The notes below the pieces were generated by a model, which was not told the origin of the DNA, searched no databases, and saw only the letters and a program-made list of their open reading frames with translations. Below are positions 39,313 to 45,028 of a stretch of DNA of 45,028 nucleotides, piece after piece. Every line of letters begins with the position of its first letter. Positions within the stretch are counted from its first letter, which is position 1. The position numbers and the translations under genes are program-made. Source of the stretch: Nocardia tenerifensis NBRC 101015. Lineage in GTDB: Bacteria; Actinomycetota; Actinomycetes; Mycobacteriales; Mycobacteriaceae. The stretch covers positions 1-45,028 of the forward strand of contig NZ_BAGH01000602.1 in assembly GCF_000308715.1 (NCBI RefSeq), given 5' to 3'.

Positions 39313-40983
39313 ATGCTGACTTTGCCGTCCAGACGGCCCAACGCCGTCGTCGCCCGAGCGACGCCCTCCGCCCCCTTGATGCTGGAACGTCGTCGCGCGC
39401 TGACCCAGCTCGCGGACCAGACCTTCGATGTCCTCGTCATCGGCGGCGGCATCACCGGCGCCTACACCGCGCTCGACGCGGTGTCCCGCGGTCTCACAGT
39501 GGCTTTGGTGGAGAAGGACGACTTCGCCTCCGGCACCTCGTCCAAATCCTCGAAGATGGTGCACGGCGGGCTGCGCTACATCGAGCAGGGCAACCTCGCC
39601 CTGGTCCGGCACTCGCTGCTCGAGCGGCAGCGCTACCGCCGCAACGCTCCCCACCTGGTGCAGCGGCTGCCGTTCCTGTTCCCGATCCTGGCCCACGACG
39701 GCGTGTTCGATCCGCGCATCGCGCGCGCGTTCGAGTCGCTGCTGTGGACCTACGATCTGGCCGGCGGCTGGCGCATCGGCAAACTGCATCAGCGACTCAC
39801 CGTGGACGAGGTGCTCGCGCACGCGCCGACCCTGCGCGCCGAACACCTCGAGGGCGGGCTCATGTACTACGACAGCCGCGCCGACGACGCGCGGCTGACG
39901 TTGGCCGTCGTGCGCACCGCGGCCCGCCTGGGCGCGGTCGTCGCCAACGGCGCCCGGGTGAACGCCCTGCTCAGCACCGACGGACAGGTGCGCGGTGCGC
40001 GCGTCGAGGCCGACGGCGACGACATCGAGGTCCGGGCCAGGGTGGTCGTCAACGCCACCGGCGTCTGGGCCGACGATCTCGACGCGATGGCCGATCCGGG
40101 CCGGCGGCCCCAGGTCCGGCCGGCCAAGGGCGTGCATATCGTGGTGCCCTGGAAGAAGATTCGCAACGATTGCACGGTCACCGTGCCGATTCCCGGGCGG
40201 GCCCGGCGCGCGACCTGCACCCGCTGGGGTGATGTGGTCGTCCTCGGCACCACCGACACCGACTACCAGGGCTCGACCGACGACGTGCACTGCACCCGCG
40301 AGGAGATGCAGTTCCTGCTCGACGGCGCGTCGATCGCCTTCGACACCGAACTCGACGCCGACGATGTCGTCGGCAGCTATGCCGGGCTGCGCCCCCTGAT
40401 CGGTGGTAAGGAAGGTGCGACTCTGGATCTGAGTCGCGACCACCACATCAGCGTCACCGCCAACATGGTCACCGTCACCGGCGGCAAGCTCACCACCAGC
40501 AGGCACATGGGTGAACTCGTGGTCGACCGCGCGGCACAGCTGCTCGGACACCGCGCCCGCTGCCGCACCAAGAACCTGCCGCTGCTCGGCGGCGCGGGCT
40601 ACGACGCCGAAGCCAGCGCGGCCACCGGCGGGACCGCGGCGCACCTGGGCGGCCGCTACGGCACCGAGTCGCGATTCGTCAGCGCCCTCATCGAGGAGGA
40701 CCCGTCGCTCGCCGCGCCGCTGGTCGACGGCCAGCCCTATCTCAAGGCCGAGGTCGTCTTCGCCGCGCGATCGGAGATGGCGCGCTCGGTCGACGACGTG
40801 CTCTCGCGCCGAACCCGGCTGCGGCTCTACGCCCGCGACGCCTCCGCCGAGGCCGCACCGATCGTCGGGCAACTCCTCGGCGCAGAGCTGGGCCTCGATC
40901 CGCACACCGTAGAAGCACAAGTCAAGACCTACCGGGCCGACGTCGCCCGCGAGAAGTCGATTCTGTTGGGAGACAACGCATGA
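39313..40983 (+). CDS. glpD: Aerobic glycerol-3-phosphate dehydrogenase
   Basis: A 556-aa FAD enzyme that oxidises glycerol-3-phosphate to dihydroxyacetone phosphate and passes electrons to quinone. The FAD fingerprint is DVLVIGGGITGAYTALDA, with the GlpD-specific FASGTSSKSSKMVHGGLRYI next, and the late GSYAGLRPLIGG. About 40 residues precede the fingerprint, so ATG 39379 is an alternative start. It follows the kinase after 65 bp and overlaps the next gene (ATGA). Confidence 0.93.
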   Translation: MLTLPSRRPNAVVARATPSAPLMLERRRALTQLADQTFDVLVIGGGITGAYTALDAVSRGLTVALVEKDDFASGTSSKSSKMVHGGLRYIEQGNLALVRHSLLERQRYRRNAPHLVQRLPFLFPILAHDGVFDPRIARAFESLLWTYDLAGGWRIGKLHQRLTVDEVLAHAPTLRAEHLEGGLMYYDSRADDARLTLAVVRTAARLGAVVANGARVNALLSTDGQVRGARVEADGDDIEVRARVVVNATGVWADDLDAMADPGRRPQVRPAKGVHIVVPWKKIRNDCTVTVPIPGRARRATCTRWGDVVVLGTTDTDYQGSTDDVHCTREEMQFLLDGASIAFDTELDADDVVGSYAGLRPLIGGKEGATLDLSRDHHISVTANMVTVTGGKLTTSRHMGELVVDRAAQLLGHRARCRTKNLPLLGGAGYDAEASAATGGTAAHLGGRYGTESRFVSALIEEDPSLAAPLVDGQPYLKAEVVFAARSEMARSVDDVLSRRTRLRLYARDASAEAAPIVGQLLGAELGLDPHTVEAQVKTYRADVAREKSILLGDNA

Positions 40984-42542
40984 TCAGCCGGCAAACCATC
41001 ACCCACCCGTTCAACCGCGGCAACTACATCGTCGGCGCGCCGACACCGCCGCGCTGGGGCGAGCGGACCCCGGTCGGCGGTGGCGCGGCATCCTTGCAAA
41101 CCGTCGCGGTTCCCGTCCCCGACGAGATGATCGAGGCGTTGACCGCGACGGGGAACGCGGTCCACACCGAGCGCGACCAGGTCGTCCGGCGGACCCGGGA
41201 CTGGTGGGCAGGGTCGATGATCGGCGAGACCGCCGCGCGGCCCGCTACCCCCGACGCCGTGGTCGTGGAGGTCGGCACCGTCGAGCAGGTACAGGACGTC
41301 GTGCGGCTGTGCGGACGGTACGGGGTGCCGCTCACGGTGTCGGCCGGGCGCAGCAACGTGACCGGCGCCGCGCTGCCGGTTTTCGGCGGGGTCGTCCTCG
41401 ACGTCACCGGTCTCGATCGAATCCTCCACTTCGACAACGAGTCTCAGATCGTCGACGTGCAGGCAGGCATGTTCGGGGACCTGTTCGAGACCGAACTCCA
41501 GGAGACCTACGGCGCCACCACCGGCCACTGGCCCTCGGCGTTCGCGATCTCCACCGTCGGCGGATGGGTCGCTTGCCGCGGCGCCGGTCAATTGTCCACG
41601 CGTTACGGCAAGATCGAGGACATGGTCGTGGGCCTCGACGTCGTCCTGCCCGACGGCACGCTGGCCCGCTTCGGTGACTACCCGCGCGCGGCTACCGGTC
41701 CCGACCTGCGTCAGCTCTTCATCGGTTCCGAGGGCACCCTCGGCGTCATCACCGCGGTGCGGCTGCGCACTCACCCGCTGCCCACGTTCGCTCGAGCCAT
41801 CGCCTACGGCTTCGAGACGTTCGCCGCGGGCCTGGACGCCTGCCGGTCGATCATGCAGCGCGGCGCGACCCCCGCGGTCATGCGCCTCTACGACAAGCAC
41901 GAGAGCGCAACGCATTTCGGGCTCACCGACACCAATCTGCTGCTGATCGCCGACGAGGGCGACCCCGTGCTGGTCGAGGCCATGATCACCGTGAGCACCC
42001 AGGTCTGCGCCGAGACCGGGGTGGAACTCGACGGGCCGACGGTGTTCCAGCGGTGGCTCGACGAGCGGATGCTGGTGGGCAAGTCCGCCGAGGGATTCAC
42101 CCCCGGGCCCGGATTCGTCGCCGACACACTGGAAATGGCCGCACCGTGGTCCGCGCTGCCCGCGATCTACCGTGAAGTGGTCGACGCCATCGAGGCCGTG
42201 CCCGGCTCGCTGGTGGCCTCGGCGCACCAGTCGCATGCCTACACCGACGGCGCCTGCCTGTACTTCTCCCTGCGCGGGGAGGTCGAGCCCGACAAGCGGC
42301 GGCACTGGTACCGCGCGGTATGGGACAGCGCCAACGAGGTTCTGCTGCGCCACGGCGCCGCCCTGAGCCACCACCACGGATCCGGCTTGCTGCGCGGACC
42401 GTACCTGCCTGCCGCGCTCGACACCGGTTTCGGCACCTTCACCGCGGTCAAGCAGGCGCTCGACCCCGCAGGGTTGTTCAACCCCGGAAAACTCGGCCTG
42501 ACCAGCGAGTTCGGCCCCTGCCCACTGGACTCGGCGGACTGA
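40980..42542 (+). CDS. FAD-linked oxidase related to alkyl-DHAP synthase (AGPS)
   Basis: A 520-aa vanillyl-alcohol-oxidase-fold protein. The FAD-binding domain includes TVSAGRSNVTGAALP and IGSEGTLGVITAVRL, and the cap/C-terminal domain ends with the AGPS-like LSHHHGSGLLRGPYL and LDPAGLFNPGKLG. AGPS makes ether lipids from acyl-DHAP. Bacterial members in glycerol operons are probably oxidases of glycerol derivatives. It overlaps glpD by 4 bp (ATGA). Its role next to kinase and GlpD could be to use an alternative glycerol phosphate or an ether. That is inference. Confidence 0.8.
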   Translation: MISRQTITHPFNRGNYIVGAPTPPRWGERTPVGGGAASLQTVAVPVPDEMIEALTATGNAVHTERDQVVRRTRDWWAGSMIGETAARPATPDAVVVEVGTVEQVQDVVRLCGRYGVPLTVSAGRSNVTGAALPVFGGVVLDVTGLDRILHFDNESQIVDVQAGMFGDLFETELQETYGATTGHWPSAFAISTVGGWVACRGAGQLSTRYGKIEDMVVGLDVVLPDGTLARFGDYPRAATGPDLRQLFIGSEGTLGVITAVRLRTHPLPTFARAIAYGFETFAAGLDACRSIMQRGATPAVMRLYDKHESATHFGLTDTNLLLIADEGDPVLVEAMITVSTQVCAETGVELDGPTVFQRWLDERMLVGKSAEGFTPGPGFVADTLEMAAPWSALPAIYREVVDAIEAVPGSLVASAHQSHAYTDGACLYFSLRGEVEPDKRRHWYRAVWDSANEVLLRHGAALSHHHGSGLLRGPYLPAALDTGFGTFTAVKQALDPAGLFNPGKLGLTSEFGPCPLDSAD

Positions 42543-42559
42543 GCGGCATCGTTGACCTC

Positions 42560-43153
42560 ATGAACCAGACCATCACCGCCGCCTTCGCCGAGATTCCCGT
42601 CTGCGCCTCGGTCATCGGCCCCACCCGCGTGCGCGAGTTCGCCGAGGCCGCCGCGCGGGTGGGGATCCTGGCCTCCATCCCGGTCGGGCAGCTGCCGAAG
42701 ATCGTGCCGGTGCTCGCCCGGCTGGGCAAGACCGTGATGGTCAATATCGACTCCTGCCCCGGGCTGGCCACCGACCGCAGCGGGGTCGACTTCCTGCACG
42801 AAATCGGGGCCAGCGGCGTCGTCAGCACCCGCGTCGCGCCGCTCGAGCGCGCGCGGGCGCTGACGATGTTGAGCATGCACAAGGTCTTCGTGACCGATCG
42901 GTCGAATTTGAATCGCAGCGTGGAGGCGGTGAAACGCAGTACGCCCGATCTCGTCGAACTGATGCCCGCGCCGATTATTCCGTGGATGTCGGAGGAGGCG
43001 CGGTCGGCGTTGTCGCCGTTCGTCGCCGCGGGCTTCGTCGCCGATAAGTCCGGAGTCATCCATTCGCTGGCGACCGGTGCGCTCGCGGCCGCGTCGTCGG
43101 ACTCCGGGCTGTGGTCGTTGACCCGGGCAGAATTACGTCAAGGAGCGCAATGA
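42560..43153 (+). CDS. glpP: GlpP, glycerol-3-phosphate-responsive antiterminator
   Basis: A 197-aa TIM-barrel-like RNA-binding regulator. It follows Bacillus subtilis GlpP along its length: VGQLPKIVPVLARLGKTVMV, NIDSCPGLATD, SGVVSTRVAPLERA, LSMHKVFVTDRSNL and SLATGALAAASSDSGLWSL. With glycerol-3-phosphate, GlpP of Bacillus binds leader mRNA and allows read-through of a terminator. The leader of this very operon carries such a terminator (36229-36280), so the system looks autoregulated. It starts 17 bp after the oxidase and overlaps the next gene (ATGA). Confidence 0.9.
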   Translation: MNQTITAAFAEIPVCASVIGPTRVREFAEAAARVGILASIPVGQLPKIVPVLARLGKTVMVNIDSCPGLATDRSGVDFLHEIGASGVVSTRVAPLERARALTMLSMHKVFVTDRSNLNRSVEAVKRSTPDLVELMPAPIIPWMSEEARSALSPFVAAGFVADKSGVIHSLATGALAAASSDSGLWSLTRAELRQGAQ

Positions 43154-43440
43154 GTTCCACTGTTATCGCACGGTATGTCACCCGGCAGCGCGATAAGGTG
43201 CTCGAGCTGTTGGGGCCGATGGCTCAGGCGTCACGGAGTGAGCCCGGGTGCCGGAGGTACGAGCTTTATCGTGGGGTCGAGGACGATGTCGTGGTTATCG
43301 TCGAGGAGTACGCCGCCGAAGCGGATTTCACCGCGCACTGTGCGTCCGAGCATTTTCAGCGCATTGTTCTCGGGCAGGTCGTTCCGTTGCTCGAGGAGCG
43401 GTTGGTTACTCGTTGCCTGCGGGTCGATGCGTCGTCGTGA
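43150..43440 (+). CDS. ABM-domain (YgiN-like) monooxygenase
   Basis: A 96-aa antibiotic-biosynthesis-monooxygenase fold protein: the family pattern VIARYVTRQRDKVLELLGPMAQASRSEPGC (given in part), RYELYRG, and the FTAHCASEHFQRI stretch are all present. Such small dimers oxidise quinols or act on reactive carbonyls without cofactors. It is the last gene of the glycerol operon (4-bp overlap with glpP), where it may handle methylglyoxal or a quinone by-product. That is a guess from position. Confidence 0.85.
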   Translation: MSSTVIARYVTRQRDKVLELLGPMAQASRSEPGCRRYELYRGVEDDVVVIVEEYAAEADFTAHCASEHFQRIVLGQVVPLLEERLVTRCLRVDASS

Positions 43441-43454
43441 AAGTCCTTTCGCGG

Positions 43455-44255
43455 TTACGACTGCCAGGCGACGAGACTTCTTGGTAGGCAATCTGTTTCG
43501 AGGCGAGCAGGGCGTTTCAGGTCGTGGGCCAGGGCGGCGAGGGCCAGCAGGGGCCAGGCGATGCGCGTCGGTGTGGGTTGCGCGAGGGCGTCGGTGAGCA
43601 CAGGGGTGATGTCCTTTTTGGCGGCGAGGTGCTCGACGATCCGTACGCGCGGGTCCTGCGGCGCTGCGGCCAGTCGCTCTAGAGCGGACGGGAGTAGTTC
43701 GGCGACAGCGGCTTTCACGTTCTTGTTGCGGGGCCAGCGGGCGCGCTGGAGCAGGGCCGACAGGGCGGCGGCGTAGGCGTGCGGGACCCGCGTTTCGGCG
43801 GGGTCGTCGGGCGTCCACAGCCTCGGGTGGTACATCAGGGAGAACTGGCTGCGCAGGTAGAAGTCTCGTGGGCCGTTGCGGGAGATCAGGGCCAGTTCGA
43901 ACGACTCCAGCCACTCGTGGATCGACGGCGGGCCGAGCTCCTCGTCGCGCCCGGTCGTCACCGTCATCCGCAGCAGCGGAATCTCGCACCGCGCCTGATC
44001 CGAGGTGTGGCGCAGGCGGGCTCCGAAATACGCGCTGGTCGTGTTCGCCAGTGTGGTGACGGCCGGGCGCACGTGCGGATGCGTCATCGCCGTATCCTCG
44101 GCCGCCAAGCGCTCGAGGTAATCCCATAGTGCCGCAGTCAAACTCGGCAACCCCGCCGCACCCACTCGGCTCACCGCACCCGCGGCACGGTCCACCTCCT
44201 CGAACAACGAGCTCAGCGTGGCACTTTCGGCGGGTGAAGGGGGTGCGGCACTCAT
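43455..44255 (-). CDS. Unrecognised cytoplasmic alpha-helical protein
   Basis: A 266-aa, largely helical soluble protein. The early LPSLTAALWDYLERLAAEDTA and the central SIHEWLESFELALISRNGPRD are the most distinctive parts; the latter faintly recalls Imm49-type immunity proteins, but I would not assign it. ATG 44255 is selected because the upstream extension is low-complexity and out of character. It is convergent with the glycerol operon, 14 bp from the ABM stop, and divergent from the GlsB-like gene. No toxin gene was seen. Confidence 0.6.
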   Translation of the reverse strand: MSAAPPSPAESATLSSLFEEVDRAAGAVSRVGAAGLPSLTAALWDYLERLAAEDTAMTHPHVRPAVTTLANTTSAYFGARLRHTSDQARCEIPLLRMTVTTGRDEELGPPSIHEWLESFELALISRNGPRDFYLRSQFSLMYHPRLWTPDDPAETRVPHAYAAALSALLQRARWPRNKNVKAAVAELLPSALERLAAAPQDPRVRIVEHLAAKKDITPVLTDALAQPTPTRIAWPLLALAALAHDLKRPARLETDCLPRSLVAWQS

Positions 44256-44333
44256 CCGGCCCACAGTACGGTCCGCTACCTCGATGGTCGACGCAGAGAG
44301 ATCGATCGGTGCCGATTTCTGCCGAATGTGTGT

Positions 44334-44358
44334 GATTGACGGCGATCGAGTGGGGTAT
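44334..44358 (+). promoter_or_regulatory. SigB/SigF-like promoter of the GlsB-type gene
   Basis: GATT (44334-44337), 15 bases, then GGGTAT (44353-44358), close to the general-stress consensus GTTT-N14-17-GGGTAY. It lies 52 bp before ATG 44411. A stress promoter suits this gene family. Confidence 0.45.
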
Positions 44359-44410
44359 CTCCCGCCACGAGCGCGGCCCGGAGCCGCACGACACGAAAGG
44401 AATGTTCGCA

Positions 44411-44686
44411 ATGCTTGGACTCGGCATCATCGGCTGGATCATCATCGGCGGACTGGCGGGTTGGATCGCCAGCAAGATCATGAAAACCGATGCGCAGCAG
44501 GGCATCCTGCTCAACATCGTGGTCGGCGTCATCGGCGGCCTGCTCGGCGGCTTCCTGCTCAAGCTGCTCGGCGTCGACGTCGAAGGCGGCGGCCTGTGGT
44601 TCAGCTTCTTCACCTGCCTCGGCGGCGCGGTGATCCTGCTGTTCCTGGTCGGCCTCGTCACCGGACGCCGCGGCGCGCTGCGCTGA
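44411..44686 (+). CDS. GlsB/YeaQ/YmgE-type stress membrane protein
   Basis: A 91-aa transglycosylase-associated-type small membrane protein with three hydrophobic segments (IGWIIIGGLAGWIASKIM, LLNIVVGVIGGLLGGFLL, AVILLFLVGLVTG). ATG 44411 is chosen because AAGGA is nine bases upstream; ATG 44402 directly abuts that site. Members are induced by acid and other stress, consistent with the SigB/SigF-like promoter upstream. A perfect terminator follows the gene. Confidence 0.88.
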   Translation: MLGLGIIGWIIIGGLAGWIASKIMKTDAQQGILLNIVVGVIGGLLGGFLLKLLGVDVEGGGLWFSFFTCLGGAVILLFLVGLVTGRRGALR

Positions 44687-44700
44687 CCCACTGACCGCAG

Positions 44701-44734
44701 CGAGGGCAGCCACCTGACCGGGTGGCTGCCCTCG
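44701..44734 (+). terminator. Terminator of the GlsB-type gene
   Basis: A perfect 14-bp inverted repeat, CGAGGGCAGCCACC (44701-44714) and its complement (44721-44734), with loop TGACCG and a short TTT soon after. It starts 14 bp after the stop codon. Confidence 0.85.
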
Positions 44735-44914
44735 GCGTTTGTCCGGACCGGCCACTCCGCACCGACTTTCAGCACGCGCTTTGACGTGTCCGAGTCCGAA
44801 TCGCCCAAGGCAGGGCGCCCATTCAGCAGGCAACGCCCGACCAGGCGCCCCGAAGCGCGTCCGGCGGAGCGGCACCGGACCCACCTGCAGGCTTCGCAGC
44901 AGGCCGAGATGCCG

Positions 44915-44994
44915 GAATCCGCACTCTCTCTCGGGACCCGCACTGCCTCTAGGGCACTAGAGTCGGTGCAGATCCCGAGAGAGAGCGCGGATTC
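44915..44994. repeat. Long near-perfect inverted repeat with nested hairpin
   Basis: Arms 44915-44936 and 44973-44994 are complementary at 21 of 22 positions. The 36-base centre contains GCAC/GTGC (44940-44943, 44966-44969) and CTCTAG-ggca-CTAGAG (44947-44962), so the whole 80 bases can fold into one rod-like structure. The remaining sequence from 44735 to the edge shows no gene I believe. It could be a small mobile palindromic unit, an RNA, or a terminator for a gene beyond the edge. Confidence 0.7.
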
Positions 44995-45028
44995 TGCTCA
45001 GCCGCACGCACGGTACGGCCCGCACACC

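Noticed and set aside
43455..44255. Immunity protein 49 assignment
   Set aside because: Only a short resemblance around WLESFELALISRN, and no toxin or secretion gene is adjacent.
37499..44943. Very long open frames opposite the glycerol operon and the GlsB-type gene (37499-39187, 39079-40920, 40929-42377, 43231-44943 minus)
   Set aside because: They are mirror frames of well-recognised genes in GC-rich DNA, with low-complexity Arg/Gly/Ala content and no motifs.
1..45028. tRNA, rRNA, CRISPR arrays, insertion sequences or integration sites
   Set aside because: I looked for tRNA-like cloverleaves, regular spaced repeats and transposase motifs and found none that were convincing.

Overview
The window is high-GC actinobacterial DNA and most likely comes from a Nocardia or a close mycolic-acid relative. 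The evidence is two adjacent MspA-family porins arranged like nfpA/nfpB of Nocardia, a TIGR00027-type SAM methyltransferase (a family expanded in Mycobacterium and Nocardia), a cutinase-like secreted esterase, and very GC-rich codon use. No rRNA, tRNA, CRISPR array or insertion sequence was seen.

Region 1 (1-18393, minus strand) is one long, tightly coupled transcription unit for a reduced aromatic polyketide. In transcription order it encodes: ketosynthase KS-alpha, P450, malonyl-CoA transacylase, a second acyltransferase that runs in frame into a small beta-rich domain, a methyltransferase, a TcmI-type cyclase, chain length factor (CLF), a didomain aromatase/cyclase, a DUF4345-like membrane protein, an ABC ATPase and FtsX-type permease, a Cys-rich DNA-binding protein, an FAD hydroxylase that runs in frame into the acyl carrier protein (ACP), an ActIII-type C9 ketoreductase, a short FAD hydroxylase, a UbiA-type prenyltransferase and a DXS paralogue cut by the window edge. 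Most junctions are 4-bp ATGA or GTGA overlaps. KS-alpha, CLF and ACP, normally neighbours, are spread over 14 kb. DXS plus UbiA suggests that an isoprenoid is made for and attached to the polyketide. That is inference, and no product is claimed.

Region 2 (18394-22703) holds likely regulation: a StrR/ParB-like activator, a divergent histidine-kinase-like protein that has lost its phosphoacceptor His and N-box Asn, a GyrI-like ligand-binding protein, and a small secreted glycine-zipper protein.

Region 3 (22704-28600) has two VOC proteins, a methyltransferase, a DrrAB-like ABC exporter whose promoter lies inside a large dyad operator, and the porin pair with a strong terminator.

Region 4 (28600-36180) contains small stress-type proteins, an SDR/MarR divergent pair with a 36-bp dyad operator, a secreted phospholipase A2, a tiny secreted protein, a BKACE-family enzyme, a cutinase, a secreted alpha/beta hydrolase and a condensation-fold acyltransferase.

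Region 5 (36180-43440) is a glycerol catabolic operon: MFS transporter, glycerol kinase, GlpD, an AGPS-like FAD oxidase, GlpP (the glycerol-3-phosphate antiterminator) and an ABM monooxygenase. Its leader carries a real intrinsic terminator with a U-tract whose loop is perfectly complementary to sequence just downstream. A GlpP gene and a terminator-bearing leader in the same operon form a self-consistent antitermination system that would be unusual in an actinobacterium. I regard this, and the rearranged PKS with its in-frame gene junctions, as the strongest candidates for something new.

Region 6 (43440-45028) has an unrecognised cytoplasmic protein, a GlsB/YeaQ-type stress membrane protein with a SigB/SigF-like promoter, a terminator, and a near-perfect 22-bp-arm hairpin of unknown role at the right edge.
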